Origin: Ewingella americana
GTDB lineage: Bacteria > Pseudomonadota > Gammaproteobacteria > Enterobacterales > Enterobacteriaceae
NCBI RefSeq assembly: GCF_006438725.1
Contig: NZ_RCZD01000007.1
Coordinates: 62,001 to 126,000 of the forward strand
DNA: 64,000 nucleotides
Direction: 5' to 3'
The position numbers and the translations under genes are program-made. Below, piece by piece: positions 35,027 through 45,226 of the stretch. The notes beneath the pieces are model-generated. The model searched no databases. It was given only the letters and a program-made list of their open reading frames with translations, and had not been told where the DNA came from. Position 1 is the stretch's first letter. Every line of letters begins with the position of its first letter.

Positions 35027-36625
35027 TCAGCTAATCCCGGACAGCTCCGCCTTCACCAGATTTGCCACCTGTTCGACCTGCGGTCCGTAGATCACATGCA
35101 CGTCATTGTCCGTAACCCGCTTCACGCCCATCGCACCGGTTTTCAGCAGGGTATCGTCCTGAACCTGCGCCATGTCTTTGACCTTCACCCGCAGACGGGT
35201 AAAGCAGCAGTCGACCTGTGCAATATTGCCTTCGCCGCCCAGTCCCAGAATAATATTCCTGGTCTTCTCGTTACCCTGCGCCGGTTTAGCGCGCTCTTCG
35301 GCATCATTCTCATCTTCACGCCCCGGCGTTTTGACCTGCATTCGCAAGATCACCCAGCGGAAGCTGAAGTAATAGATCGGGGCATAGATGATCCCCAGGA
35401 TCAGCGGATACCACCAGTGGGTTTTCGCGCCGCCCAACACGCCGAAGATCAGGAAGTCGATCGCCCCGCCCTGCACGTTACCGATCATCACGTGGAACAT
35501 CTGCATCAGCACAAACGAAATGCCGGTCAGTACCGCATGCATGACGTACAGCACCGGCGAGACAAAGATGAAGCAGAACTCCAGTGGTTCAGTGATACCG
35601 GTGGTGAAAGAGGCCAGCGCCCCCGCCAGCATCAGCGCTTTAACGCGTCCTTTATGTTCGGGACGTGCGCAGTGATACATCGCCAGCGCCGCGGCCGGTA
35701 ACCCAAACATCATGACCGGAATTTTACCCTGCGCCAGGAAACGCGTGGCCTGTTGTGTGACCTGATCGGTGATTGCCCCCGGATCCGCCAGCGACGCATT
35801 GAAGATATTCAGCGCCCCGACGATGCTTTGGTTATCCACCGTCGTCACTCCGCCAATCGGGGTGAAACGCACGGTTTCATTGATGATGTGATGCAAACCT
35901 GTTGGGATCAGCAGGCGTTCAGAAGCAGCATAAATAAAGGTGCCGATCTCGCCGGTGCGGCCAATCAGCTCACCGACCCACTGAATGCCTTGCGCGATGG
36001 TTGGCCAGATTAATGACATCAGCACGCCGACAATCGGCAGGACCAACACTGTGATAATCGGCACAAAACGCCGTCCGCCAAAGAAGGCAATCGCCGTGGG
36101 CAGCACGATAGTATAGAAGCGGTTGTGCAGCCACATGGTGATCAACCCCACCAGCACCCCACCCAGCACACTCATGTTGTAGGTGAAGATCCCCAGCGTA
36201 TTGGTGAACTCCGCCGCATAGATCATCGCATCGCTTTCAGTCATGCCTTTGGCGGTGAGTTTGGCGACGGTAATGGTCTCCGGCGTAATGTTCTGCGCCA
36301 GCAGGCTATAATTAACGCCAACGTGCAGACCGACGAAGCCAATCACTGCAGCAAAGGCTGCCGTCGCTTTTTCTGCATTGGCCAGCCCCATGGCCGTGGC
36401 GACGGCAAAGAACAGCGGTAAATTGGCAAACAGCGCGCCCGATACCTGACGAATAAAACCGATCACCAGTTGCAGCGATTTTATCTGCGCGAACGCCTCC
36501 CCGGTCACCGCCGGATTTTGTAACGCCGCCGCCAGCCCGAGAAAAATCCCCGCAGCGGCGATCACTGAAATCGGCGTCATCAGCGCTTTACCCAAATCGT
36601 GGATTTTGCTGCCTAATTTCATCAT
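35027..36625 (-). CDS. PTS glucose/maltose-family IICB permease (MalX/GlvC-like)
   Basis: This 532-aa protein joins a IIC membrane domain (about 1-400; GERLLIPTGLHHI-like ASERLLIPTGLHH, GITEPLEF) to a IIB domain. The phosphorylated Cys is near residue 474 in VDCCFTRLRV. It resembles MalX and alpha-glucoside permeases. No IIA domain is fused, so it should use EIIA-Glc (Crr) encoded elsewhere. No glycosidase lies next to it, so the substrate may need none or the hydrolase is elsewhere. ATG 36625 follows AGGGGAAACGG. A TGTATA-N6-TAGACA operator and CRP-like sites lie upstream. Confidence 0.9.
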   Translation of the reverse strand: MMKLGSKIHDLGKALMTPISVIAAAGIFLGLAAALQNPAVTGEAFAQIKSLQLVIGFIRQVSGALFANLPLFFAVATAMGLANAEKATAAFAAVIGFVGLHVGVNYSLLAQNITPETITVAKLTAKGMTESDAMIYAAEFTNTLGIFTYNMSVLGGVLVGLITMWLHNRFYTIVLPTAIAFFGGRRFVPIITVLVLPIVGVLMSLIWPTIAQGIQWVGELIGRTGEIGTFIYAASERLLIPTGLHHIINETVRFTPIGGVTTVDNQSIVGALNIFNASLADPGAITDQVTQQATRFLAQGKIPVMMFGLPAAALAMYHCARPEHKGRVKALMLAGALASFTTGITEPLEFCFIFVSPVLYVMHAVLTGISFVLMQMFHVMIGNVQGGAIDFLIFGVLGGAKTHWWYPLILGIIYAPIYYFSFRWVILRMQVKTPGREDENDAEERAKPAQGNEKTRNIILGLGGEGNIAQVDCCFTRLRVKVKDMAQVQDDTLLKTGAMGVKRVTDNDVHVIYGPQVEQVANLVKAELSGIS

Positions 36626-36683
36626 CCGTTTCCCCTGAGTCAATTGACGAAAAAAACGCCGTTAATTGAGTAAAGTCATAGAA

Positions 36684-36701
36684 TGTATAGTTGTATAGAC
36701 A
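36684..36701. promoter_or_regulatory. HutC-type operator upstream of the PTS gene
   Basis: TGTATAGTTGTATAGACA matches TGTATA-N6-TATACA with one mismatch and the same spacing as the site at 34196. It ends about 60 bases before the PTS start codon. Confidence 0.7.
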
Positions 36702-36742
36702 TAATAGTCAGGAGTATGAAAGGGATCACAGTTTGGCGACGT

Positions 36743-36760
36743 AAGTGACATAAATCACAA
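36743..36760. promoter_or_regulatory. CRP-like site 1
   Basis: AAGTGACATAAATCACAA contains GTGA-N6-TCAC, the CRP-cAMP core, in the 474-bp gap between the PTS gene and the RND operon. Its position upstream of the PTS operator fits catabolite activation. Confidence 0.6.
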
Positions 36761-36798
36761 AGTAACGCGTCAGTCCGCCATTAATAAGTATTAAATTT

Positions 36799-36814
36799 CG
36801 TGACATTCATCACA
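36799..36814. promoter_or_regulatory. CRP-like site 2
   Basis: CGTGACATTCATCACA has GTGA-N6-TCAC with the correct spacing, 54 bases (about five turns) from site 1. The rest of 36626-37099 is AT-rich and shows no gene. Confidence 0.55.
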
Positions 36815-37058
36815 AAATATTAACATCCACAACGCATCACGCCCTCAGTGTATTGCTCTGAAAATTTGACTGTAACACCAATCATCACTTAATAATTTGT
36901 CTGATCATTTTTTAGATATTCTGTTTTATTCCTCTTTAACCTTAGTAAAACAGGGTTTACAGGCTCACGAGCCTTTTATCTTTTGACGTATTCCGTCATC
37001 GGTCATAACGATAAGTTTACAGAGCGAAATCACCGGCTGGCGTAGAGTGAGGCACTTG

Positions 37059-37078
37059 TTGAGAATGATTGTTCTCAA
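37059..37078. promoter_or_regulatory. 20-bp dyad just upstream of the RND efflux operon
   Basis: TTGAGAATGATTGTTCTCAA is a dyad with 7-bp arms (TTGAGAA/TTCTCAA) and a 6-base centre. It ends 21 bases before the adaptor ATG. It looks like a repressor operator. GAGAATGATT is partly Fur-box-like (about 11-12 of 19), so Fur is one candidate. No regulator gene is adjacent. Confidence 0.6.
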
Positions 37079-37099
37079 ATCTCACAGAGAGCCAATTCT

Positions 37100-38233
37100 A
37101 TGCGCCTGAAGGTTTTTTCACTCAGTACCCTGGTCCTGCTGAGTGCGTGTGACGGATCCGCCGGATCTGCCGCGCCTGCGGCCCGACCACCGGCAGTTAA
37201 TGTCGTCACACTGCATTCCCAATCCGTCGCCCTCACGACCCGCTTACCCGGCCGTACCACCGCCGTTCGCAGCGCACAGGTGCGCCCGCAGGTCAGCGGG
37301 GTGATTCAAAAACGGTTGTTCGTCGAAGGCGGCGAAGTCAAAGCCGGAGATCAGCTCTATCAGATTGACCCAACGTCCTACCAGGCGGCTTACGATCGCG
37401 CGATGGCCACCTGGCAAAGTGCTGCCGCCACAGCCAAACGCTATAAACCGCTGGTCGAGGCGCACGCCGTGAGCCAGCAGGATTATGACAACGCCTTCGC
37501 CGCCGAACGTGAAGCCGCCGCCGATGTAGAAACCGCCCGCGTTAATTTGCAATACACCAAAGTTTACGCCCCTATCTCAGGCCACATTGGCCGTTCGCTG
37601 TTTACGGAAGGTGCACTGGTAACCAGCGGGCAAACATCGCAGTTGACGACCATCGACCAGCTCAACCCTATCTACGTTGACGTCAACGAATCTTCACTGG
37701 ATCTGCTGCGGCTGCGCCGCGCACTGGCGTTAGGTCAATTACAGTCGGTGGGTGACAACGCGGCCAAAGCGACGCTGACGCTTGAAGATGGCAGCCAGTA
37801 TGCCCTGCCGGGCAAGCTGGAATTCTCTGAAGTCACCGTGTCGCAAAGCACCGGTACCGTGACCCTGCGTGCCTCCTTCCCTAATCCACACAATGAGTTG
37901 CTGCCGGGCATGTTTGTTCATGCCGAGCTGCAACAGGGCGTTGATGACAAAGGCATTCTGGTCCCGCAGGAAGCGATTTCGCATGATGTGAAAGGCGCCC
38001 CTTATGTCTGGCTGGTAAAACCGGACAGCACGGTTGAACAACAGCCCATCACCACTGGCCAAATGATGTCAGGCGACTGGCTGGTCACCGGAGGATTGCA
38101 TAACGGCGACCGGGTGGTGACCGACGGACTGCAAAATATCAGAACCGGTACCAAAGTCAGCGCCAGCGAACGGAAAACCAGCGCCCCGACCGCCGACAAC
38201 AATATGTCGACGACCGATCCCTCCGCGCAATAA
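37100..38233 (+). CDS. RND efflux periplasmic adaptor (AcrA/MexA family)
   Basis: This 377-aa lipoprotein (lipobox LLSAC, Cys17) has the membrane-fusion-protein domain order: barrel-sandwich lipoyl halves (VRPQVSGVIQKRLFVEGGEVKAGDQLYQID and YTKVYAPISGHIG), a helical hairpin between them, a beta-barrel and a membrane-proximal domain. It links the inner-membrane pump to the outer-membrane channel. It is the first gene of an adaptor-pump-channel operon, 9 bases before the pump. Confidence 0.95.
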   Translation: MRLKVFSLSTLVLLSACDGSAGSAAPAARPPAVNVVTLHSQSVALTTRLPGRTTAVRSAQVRPQVSGVIQKRLFVEGGEVKAGDQLYQIDPTSYQAAYDRAMATWQSAAATAKRYKPLVEAHAVSQQDYDNAFAAEREAAADVETARVNLQYTKVYAPISGHIGRSLFTEGALVTSGQTSQLTTIDQLNPIYVDVNESSLDLLRLRRALALGQLQSVGDNAAKATLTLEDGSQYALPGKLEFSEVTVSQSTGTVTLRASFPNPHNELLPGMFVHAELQQGVDDKGILVPQEAISHDVKGAPYVWLVKPDSTVEQQPITTGQMMSGDWLVTGGLHNGDRVVTDGLQNIRTGTKVSASERKTSAPTADNNMSTTDPSAQ

Positions 38234-38242
38234 GGGTTACGC

Positions 38243-41200
38243 ATGTCTACTTTCTTTATTAATCGCCCCGTATTCGCCTGGGTCGTTGCCATCGTCATCA
38301 TGATTGCCGGTGCGTTGTCTATCATGAAACTGCCGGTGAACCAGTATCCGAATATTGCGCCGCCCGCCATTTCAGTCAGCCTGACCTATCCCGGTGCGTC
38401 GGCCCAGACGGCGCAGGACACCGTGGTTCAGGTGATTGAGCAGCAGCTTAACGGACTGGATAACCTGCGTTACATTGAATCGCAAAGTAACAGCGATGGC
38501 AGCGCCAGCATTATTGCCACCTTCGATCAGGGAACGGATCCAGATATCGCGCAGGTTCAGGTACAGAACAAAGTGTCGCTGGCCGAATCGCAGTTACCGA
38601 CGGAAGTCATTAATCAGGGGATCCGTGTCGCCAAGTATCAGGCCAACTTTATGATGGTGGTCAGCCTGATTTCGAAAGACGGCAAGATGAGCAACGCCGA
38701 CCTCAGTAACCTGCTGGTGACCAAGCTTGAAGACGCCATTGTCCGCACCAAAGGCGTCGGTGACTTCCAGGTGCTGGGCTCTGAGTACGCCATGCGTATC
38801 TGGCTTGATCCTGCCAAGTTATACAAATATTCACTGATCCCAAGCGATGTCAGCACGGCGATCTCTGCGCAAAACGTTCAGGTCTCCTCGGGTTCACTCG
38901 GCGGCCTGCCGACGGTTAAAGACAGCAAACTCAACGCAACCATTATTGGTAAAACCCGCTTCGACAGTGTGAAGCAGTTCCAAAATATCCTGCTGAAGGT
39001 GAATACGGACGGCTCGCAGGTGCGCCTCAGTGATGTGGCTAACGTGGCACTGGGACCCGAAAGTTATTCTATCTCCTCAACGCTTAACGGCAGCCCATCG
39101 ACCGGGATTGCCCTGCGACTGGCGAGCGGTGCCAACGTGCTGGACACGGCTAAAGGGGTGGAGAAAACCTTAAGCGATTTGCAAAGCTCCCTGCCAGATG
39201 GCGTTGAGGTGAAATATCCTTACCAGACCGCACCGGTGGTCAGCGCCTCGATTGAAGAAGTGGTGAAAACACTGATCGAAGCCATCGTGCTGGTGTTCTG
39301 CGTGATGCTGCTGTTCCTGCAAAATCTGCGTGCGACGCTGGTCACTACGCTGGTGGTGCCGGTGGTTCTGCTCGGGACTTTCGGTATTCTGGCGGCGGCG
39401 GGGTATTCCATCAATACGCTGACCATGTTCGGGATGGTGCTGGCGATAGGCTTGCTGGTGGATGATGCGATTGTGGTGGTGGAAAACGTCGAACGCGTGA
39501 TGACCGAAGAGAAGCTGTCACCGAAAGACGCCACCATCAAATCGATGAAGCAAATCCAGGGGGCGCTATTTGGTATCGCGTTGGTGCTCTCCGCCGTGCT
39601 GGTACCGATGGCCTTCTTCGGCGGTTCCACCGGGATTATATATCGTCAATTCTCCATCACTATCGTGTCGGCGATGGCCCTGTCCGTGCTGATGGCACTG
39701 ATTTTCACCCCGGCACTATGTGCCACCATCATCAAACACAACGACAAGGAGAAATCTCAAAAGGGCTTCTCCGGCTGGTTCAACCGTACTTTTGATAAAG
39801 GAACGGTGCGCTATACCCGCAGCGTCGCCACGGTGATCTCCCGCCGCCGCCTGTTTATGGGGCTTTATCTGCTGATGGTTATTGCCACCGGGTTTATGTT
39901 CACCCGCGTTCCCACCACCTTTTTACCCGATGAAGATCAGGGGGTGATGATGGTTCAGGCGACCTTACCCGCCAATGCCTCAGCCCAGCGCACCCAACAG
40001 GTACTGGACGATGTACGCAACTACCTTCTGACCCAGGAAGGCAGTTCGGTAAAATCTGTGTTTACGGCCAATGGTTTCAGCTTTGCCGGTCGTGGGCAGA
40101 ACGTGGGGATCGCTTTCGTGATGCTGAAAGACTGGAGCCTGCGTAAGGACAGCAATCTTAAAGTTCAGGCACTCGCAGGCCGTGCGATGGCACACTTTGG
40201 GCAGCTTAAAGATGCGCGGGTGTTTGCTTTTGTGCCACCTGCGGTGATGGAGCTGGGTAACGCCACCGGCTTCGATTTCTTCCTGCAAGACACCAACGGC
40301 CGGGGCCATGAGGCACTGATGGCAGCGCGCAATCAGTTCCTGCAACTGGCCGCCGGGGACCCACGCCTGACTGCCGTGCGTCCGAATGGGATGGAAGATG
40401 AACCGGAATATCAGCTGTCGATTGATGACGAGCGTGCGCAGGCTTTGGGTCTGAGTATGGACGACATCAACAATACCCTGTCGGCGGCGTGGGGTTCAGC
40501 CTACGTCAACCAGTTCATGTACAACGACCGTGTAAAACGTGTCTACATCCAGGGCAAAGCGGCTTCGCGCGTCACCCCGGAAGATTTGGGCCAGTGGTAT
40601 TTCCGCAACAGTAGCGGTGACATGGTGCCATGGAGCGCGTTCGGCAGCGGAAAATGGGTCTATGGCTCCCCACGTTATGAGCGTTTCAACGGCGTTTCTG
40701 CTGTTGAACTGATGGGTTCACCGGCGCCGGGTTACAGCTCAGGGGACGCCAATAAAGCGGTGATGGAGATCGCCGCCAAACTTCCTGCGGGCTATAAAGT
40801 GGCGTGGCACGGCTTATCGTATGAAGAACAGCTTTCCGGTTCCCAGACGCCAGCGCTTTATACGCTGTCAATTATCGTCGTGTTCCTGTGCCTGGCAGCG
40901 CTGTATGAGAGCTGGTCTATTCCGTTCTCCGTTCTGCTGGTGGTGCCGCTGGGCATTCTCGGCACCATTGGTGCGGTGCTGATCCGTGGGTTGTCCAATG
41001 ATGTGTTCTTCCAGGTGGGCCTGCTGACGACCGTCGGGCTGGCGGCGAAAAACGCCATCCTGATTGTCGAGTTTGCCAAAGAACTGCATGAGAAGGAGGG
41101 AATGGCGATCATTGATGCGGCGGTGGAAGCGGCCAAGTTGCGTATCCGCCCGATCATCATGACCTCGATGGCCTTTATTCTCGGCGTCCTCCCGCTGACC

Positions 41201-41392
41201 ATTTCAAGCGGCGCAGGGGCAGGAAGCCAGCACTCGATTGGTACGGCGGTCGTCGGCGGCATGATCACGGCCACTTTCCTGGCGATTTTCTTTGTACCGA
41301 TGTTTTACGTGCTGATCGTGAATTTTTTCACCCGCAAGACCCAAACACACGATAAAGCGCGTCCTGCTCCAGAGGTGACTCATCATGAATAA
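38243..41392 (+). CDS. RND multidrug efflux pump, HAE1 family (AcrB/MexB-like)
   Basis: This 1049-aa proton-driven trimeric pump has 12 membrane helices and two large periplasmic loops. The proton-relay Asp pair is in [17 protein letters not shown] (about residues 405-407) and the relay Lys in [17 protein letters not shown] (about 935). The length equals AcrB. AcrB-family pumps capture hydrophobic drugs, dyes and bile-salt-like compounds from the periplasm. It overlaps the channel gene by 8 bases. The presence of its own outer-membrane factor makes the layout more MexAB-OprM-like than AcrAB-like. Confidence 0.96.
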   Translation: MSTFFINRPVFAWVVAIVIMIAGALSIMKLPVNQYPNIAPPAISVSLTYPGASAQTAQDTVVQVIEQQLNGLDNLRYIESQSNSDGSASIIATFDQGTDPDIAQVQVQNKVSLAESQLPTEVINQGIRVAKYQANFMMVVSLISKDGKMSNADLSNLLVTKLEDAIVRTKGVGDFQVLGSEYAMRIWLDPAKLYKYSLIPSDVSTAISAQNVQVSSGSLGGLPTVKDSKLNATIIGKTRFDSVKQFQNILLKVNTDGSQVRLSDVANVALGPESYSISSTLNGSPSTGIALRLASGANVLDTAKGVEKTLSDLQSSLPDGVEVKYPYQTAPVVSASIEEVVKTLIEAIVLVFCVMLLFLQNLRATLVTTLVVPVVLLGTFGILAAAGYSINTLTMFGMVLAIGLLVDDAIVVVENVERVMTEEKLSPKDATIKSMKQIQGALFGIALVLSAVLVPMAFFGGSTGIIYRQFSITIVSAMALSVLMALIFTPALCATIIKHNDKEKSQKGFSGWFNRTFDKGTVRYTRSVATVISRRRLFMGLYLLMVIATGFMFTRVPTTFLPDEDQGVMMVQATLPANASAQRTQQVLDDVRNYLLTQEGSSVKSVFTANGFSFAGRGQNVGIAFVMLKDWSLRKDSNLKVQALAGRAMAHFGQLKDARVFAFVPPAVMELGNATGFDFFLQDTNGRGHEALMAARNQFLQLAAGDPRLTAVRPNGMEDEPEYQLSIDDERAQALGLSMDDINNTLSAAWGSAYVNQFMYNDRVKRVYIQGKAASRVTPEDLGQWYFRNSSGDMVPWSAFGSGKWVYGSPRYERFNGVSAVELMGSPAPGYSSGDANKAVMEIAAKLPAGYKVAWHGLSYEEQLSGSQTPALYTLSIIVVFLCLAALYESWSIPFSVLLVVPLGILGTIGAVLIRGLSNDVFFQVGLLTTVGLAAKNAILIVEFAKELHEKEGMAIIDAAVEAAKLRIRPIIMTSMAFILGVLPLTISSGAGAGSQHSIGTAVVGGMITATFLAIFFVPMFYVLIVNFFTRKTQTHDKARPAPEVTHHE

Positions 41393-42797
41393 AACCCCTT
41401 TCACGCTAACGCTGGCCAGCGCGTTTTCACTGACTCTGCTGGCAGGCTGCACCATGGCGCCGGATTACCAGCGCCCAGCTTTGCCGGTCGCCAGCAACTG
41501 GAGTACAGACAGCGGCAGCCAACCGACTAAAGCCGACGAGATCGGCTGGAAGCAGTACTTCAATCAACCCGCCATGCATCAGTTGATCACCATGGCGCTG
41601 GCCAATAACCGCGATCTTCGCGTCGCGGCATTGAATGTTGATACTGCCCGCGCCTCATTCCAGATTGACCGCGCCGCTCTGCTGCCAACGCTGAATGCCA
41701 GCAGCAGCCAAACGTCGGAGCATCTGCCAGGGGGATTGTATTCAACCCAAAACAGCGGGCCGGTAACGTATCAACAATACAGCGCCAGTCTGGGCGTGAC
41801 CTCCTACGAGGTTGACCTGTTTGGCCGCCTGCGCAGTTTGCGCAATAAAGGGCTGGAAACCTATTTGGCAACCGCCGCCACGCAGCGCGCCACGCAAATC
41901 ACGCTGGTGTCTGAAGTGGCGTCAGGGTATCTGAGTCTGGCGTCGGATAACGACCTGTTGAAGCTGGCGATCAACACCGCCAATAGCCAAAACAACTCTT
42001 ATCAGCTAACCAAACGCAGTTACGACGCGGGCGTCAGTACGTCGCAGGACCTGGTGCAGGCAGAAACCACCGTGCGCAGTGCGCAGGCGGATATTGCCCA
42101 ATATACACGGCAGGTCAGGCAAGATGTTGATGCACTGACGTTGCTGGTTGGCGCCACTATTCCGTCGAACCTGCTGGCCGATGCCACGCTGGACAAAAAC
42201 TGGAATTTCCCGGCGACACCCGCCGGATTGCCCTCTGACCTGCTGACACGACGCCCGGATATTATCTCGGCTGAACATACCCTCAAGGCGGCCAACGCGG
42301 ACATCGGCGCCGCCCGGGCGGCCTTCTTCCCGAGCATTACGCTGACCGGTTCTGCCGGTACGCAAAGCGGCAGCCTGAGTAAACTGTTTGACGGCGGCAC
42401 CGGCGCATGGTCATTCGTGCCATCGATCAACATCCCCCTCTTCGATGCGGGCGTGAACCAGGCCAATCTGGACATTGCCAAAGACACCAAGCAAATCGAC
42501 ATTGCCAATTACGAGAAAGCGATCCAAACCGCGTTTAAGGAAGTCTCAGACGGCTTAGCCGGTGAAGCCACCTACAAAGACGAGGTGCTGGCCCGCCAGC
42601 AGGACACCGATGCCAACCAGCGTAATTTCGACCTGTCGCAAATGCGTTTTAAAGCCGGTGTCGACAACTACCTCAGCGTACTGGTGGCACAGCGTTCGCT
42701 TTACGCCACCCAGCAAACGCTGATCACCACCCGCCTCGGCCAGTTGAATCAGGACATTACGCTGTATAAAGCACTGGGCGGTGGCTGGAAGGAGTAA
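41385..42797 (+). CDS. RND outer-membrane factor, NodT/OprM family
   Basis: This 470-aa outer-membrane lipoprotein (lipobox LLAGC) has the duplicated efflux-channel repeat (about residues 60-260 and 270-460) and the TolC/OprM-type sequence [12 protein letters not shown] and [15 protein letters not shown]. It should form the trimeric tunnel for the upstream pump. It is the last gene of the operon and is closed by a strong terminator. Confidence 0.94.
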   Translation: MNKTPFTLTLASAFSLTLLAGCTMAPDYQRPALPVASNWSTDSGSQPTKADEIGWKQYFNQPAMHQLITMALANNRDLRVAALNVDTARASFQIDRAALLPTLNASSSQTSEHLPGGLYSTQNSGPVTYQQYSASLGVTSYEVDLFGRLRSLRNKGLETYLATAATQRATQITLVSEVASGYLSLASDNDLLKLAINTANSQNNSYQLTKRSYDAGVSTSQDLVQAETTVRSAQADIAQYTRQVRQDVDALTLLVGATIPSNLLADATLDKNWNFPATPAGLPSDLLTRRPDIISAEHTLKAANADIGAARAAFFPSITLTGSAGTQSGSLSKLFDGGTGAWSFVPSINIPLFDAGVNQANLDIAKDTKQIDIANYEKAIQTAFKEVSDGLAGEATYKDEVLARQQDTDANQRNFDLSQMRFKAGVDNYLSVLVAQRSLYATQQTLITTRLGQLNQDITLYKALGGGWKE

Positions 42798-42813
42798 CGG
42801 TGGGATCTCATCG

Positions 42814-42840
42814 AAAACGCCGACGGACGTCGGCGTTTTT
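42814..42840 (+). terminator. Intrinsic terminator after the first RND operon
   Basis: AAAACGCCGAC/GTCGGCGTTTTT with a 4-base loop and a T tract. The A-rich upstream side lets it also work on the minus strand for the Hod-like gene. Confidence 0.9.
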
Positions 42841-42868
42841 GCCTCTTTATCATTCCTCATACGGCACT

Positions 42869-43684
42869 TCATTTTGTGCCGTATTGGCGATCCTCCCCTA
42901 ACATTCCCAAAATCTGCGCCAGCACATCTTGCGGTTTTTCCAGTACCGCCAGATGCGTTTTGGCGTTTTCGAGGCGTTTCACATCGAAGAAATCATGCTG
43001 CGACGCGAATCGTTGTTGCAGGCTCAGGTAATCGTCATTTCTGTCGAGGGAATAAATGTGCCACATTTTCGGTGGATTCTTGAGTTGCGCGAGGCGCTGC
43101 AGCGGTGAACCGTAGTGAAGATAGGCGTCACGGATAACCTGACCGGCGAGCCGCCAGAGTTGGAAACTGGACTCGGCCATCTCGGTTTTCATATGGTGAA
43201 TCATGGTCGGCGAGTGACTTCCTGCCAGCCAGAATTCGAACAGTTGATCCCGTGCGTGGAGCCATTGATCTTCACGTTGCATTTGATCAATGGAGGTGAA
43301 GAATTCAGGCGCAGGGTGATTCATGATCCAATCGAGAAACACCGCCGCAGGAGCGCGTTCTTGCAAACGCTCCAGCAGATCTACGGCGGCCCAACTCGCA
43401 TGGGCGACCGACACCGGCACCACCCGCTTCAGGCCTAAATGGTTAATCAGCGCCAGTGCGTCTTCAACCAATGACGTACCGTCAAAATCGTTGCCATCCG
43501 TGGAGGATTTTCCATGCCCGCGCCAGTCAATACTGACCACCCGACAGTGTGGCGCAGCCAGCGTGGCAAAGTCAGTGAAGACAGATTTCGGCTGGCACCA
43601 GCCCGGCATTAAGAACAGCGTCGTATCACCTGAACCGCTGTCCTGATAATCAATCTGCGCATGAAATGTGGAGAGAATCGGCAT
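42869..43684 (-). CDS. Alpha/beta-hydrolase-fold protein resembling cofactor-free quinaldine dioxygenase (Hod/Qdo/AqdC-like)
   Basis: This 271-aa cytoplasmic protein has an alpha/beta-hydrolase fold. It follows the Arthrobacter Hod pattern as I recall it: LFLMPGWC (Trp29), DWRGHG, LDWIM (Asp118), WRLAGQVIRDAY...GSPLQ, and a C-terminal His244 in NAKTHLAV. At the nucleophile elbow Hod has SHSHGGW; here it is SVAHASW, so the Ser is Ala94 (codon GCC), while the His-Asp pair remains. In Hod the His-Asp dyad, not the Ser, drives cofactor-free dioxygenation of 3-hydroxy-4-quinolones. Activity here is inference. ATG 43684 has AGGA upstream. It sits between the 3' ends of two RND operons. Confidence 0.75.
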   Translation of the reverse strand: MPILSTFHAQIDYQDSGSGDTTLFLMPGWCQPKSVFTDFATLAAPHCRVVSIDWRGHGKSSTDGNDFDGTSLVEDALALINHLGLKRVVPVSVAHASWAAVDLLERLQERAPAAVFLDWIMNHPAPEFFTSIDQMQREDQWLHARDQLFEFWLAGSHSPTMIHHMKTEMAESSFQLWRLAGQVIRDAYLHYGSPLQRLAQLKNPPKMWHIYSLDRNDDYLSLQQRFASQHDFFDVKRLENAKTHLAVLEKPQDVLAQILGMLGEDRQYGTK

Positions 43685-43779
43685 TTGGCATCCTGTCACG
43701 AAATGAGTGAGTGACCACCCTAGCCGATTCCTTTGGAGTTTAACAAGAATATTCTTGTTAAATTAATTCCTGCTGCCGG

Positions 43780-45186
43780 TCATTCACCCACATCTCCATT
43801 CCATCCTCCGCCGAGTGCGGCGATAAGCTTCACGCTGGTGACCATCTGGGTGCTGAGCAACGACAACACGTTTTGTTGCTGGGAGAGGCTGGTGTTTTCG
43901 GTGCTGGCGACGTCGAGATAGTCGATCATTCCGGCCTGATACTGGTTGTAGGTCACCCGGGCTGACTCTTTGGCGGCGTCGGCGGCGCGTTGCTGGGCCA
44001 GCGTTTGCGCGTCAAGGGTATGCAGCTCAACCAGATAATCTTCCACTTCCTGCAAGGCACCCAACACACTCTGGCGATACGCCGCGACCTGCGCATCATA
44101 GGCGGCTTCGGCCTGGGTCACTTTGCTGCTCGTCGCGCCAAAGTCGAGGACCGTCTGGCTGAGTTGCGGCCCCAGCGACCAGACACGGTTCGGCAGGGAG
44201 AACAGATTATGGAAAGCGTCGCTGGTGAAGCCACCGCTGGCGCTGAGCGTCAGGTCCGGGTAATAGGCTGCGGTAGCCACACCGACGGCGGCGTTGGCCG
44301 ACGCCATGGTGCGTTCAGCCGCCGCGATATCCGGGCGGCGTTGCAGCAGTTGCGACGGCAGGCCCGGCGGGATCGCCGGTAAGGTGAATTTGATTTCGCG
44401 GGCCGTCAGGGTGAACTGTGCAGGCGGTTTGCCCATCAGCACCGCAATGGCGTGCTCCATCTGTGCGCGCTGCCACTGCACCTGCAACGCCGAGGCGCGG
44501 GCGCTTTCCAGCTGGGTTTGTGCCTGCGCCAGCGTAGCGCGCGACGTATTGCCGCCGGTATATTGATTTTGAATAATGGTTTGATAACGCTCATAGGCCG
44601 CAATACTGCGGTTATACAGCGCGATTTGTTCATCCATCACCCGCAGCTGGAAATAGTCCTGCGCCAGTTCGGACTGCGCGCTGAGCGTGGCGTCCGCCAG
44701 ATCGGCCTTGCTGGCCTGCGCGCTGGCTTTATCCTCTTCGACCGTGCGGCGCAGTTTGCCCCACAAATCCAGCTCCCAGCTGGCGCTGAGTTCGGTGGAT
44801 TGTTTTTTAGTCACCGCCTGCGATGTCCCGCTGCGGGTACTGCCCACGGTGGCGTCAACGGACGGATAGAGCCCGGAGCGCGCCTCGGTCACCAGTGCCT
44901 GCGCCTGCCGGTATTGGGCGGCATATTGCGCGACGTTCTGGTTGGAAATCTGCACCTGACTCAACAACGACGACAGTTCCGGGTCCTGATACACCGTCCA
45001 CCAGTCGCCCCTGGTGTGATTGTCCTGCGGCACCGCCGCCGTCCAGCCTTTGGCCTCTTTGAACTCCAGCGACAGCGGAGCCGATGGCCGCTGATAATCC
45101 GGGCCAACGGTACAGGCACTGACCAGCAACGCCAGCGCCAGAGGCGCAAGACGAAAAATAGCAGCATGCGAGTTACGGGAAGTCAT
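43780..45186 (-). CDS. RND outer-membrane factor, NodT/OpmB family
   Basis: This is an outer-membrane lipoprotein of about 468 aa with signal peptide and lipobox LLVSAC followed by TVGPDYQRP, and the TolC-like repeats (SWELDLWGKLRR; LLQRRPDIAAAERTM). I start at ATG 45186 (MTSRNSHAAIF), which gives a normal signal peptide. In-frame ATGs at 45219 and 45234 are possible, and the last would overlap the pump gene. It is the final gene of the MdtABC-like unit; E. coli mdtABC uses TolC and lacks such a gene, while Pseudomonas muxABC-opmB has one. Confidence 0.9.
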   Translation of the reverse strand: MTSRNSHAAIFRLAPLALALLVSACTVGPDYQRPSAPLSLEFKEAKGWTAAVPQDNHTRGDWWTVYQDPELSSLLSQVQISNQNVAQYAAQYRQAQALVTEARSGLYPSVDATVGSTRSGTSQAVTKKQSTELSASWELDLWGKLRRTVEEDKASAQASKADLADATLSAQSELAQDYFQLRVMDEQIALYNRSIAAYERYQTIIQNQYTGGNTSRATLAQAQTQLESARASALQVQWQRAQMEHAIAVLMGKPPAQFTLTAREIKFTLPAIPPGLPSQLLQRRPDIAAAERTMASANAAVGVATAAYYPDLTLSASGGFTSDAFHNLFSLPNRVWSLGPQLSQTVLDFGATSSKVTQAEAAYDAQVAAYRQSVLGALQEVEDYLVELHTLDAQTLAQQRAADAAKESARVTYNQYQAGMIDYLDVASTENTSLSQQQNVLSLLSTQMVTSVKLIAALGGGWNGDVGE

Positions 45187-45226
45187 CAGAATCGTTTCGC
45201 TTTTCAAAGAATCAGTCATGTGAGAA

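Noticed and set aside
36957..36985. AGGCTC/GAGCCT followed by TTTTATCTTTT as a terminator
   Set aside because: The arms are separated by only 2 bases, which leaves no usable loop, and no gene ends there.
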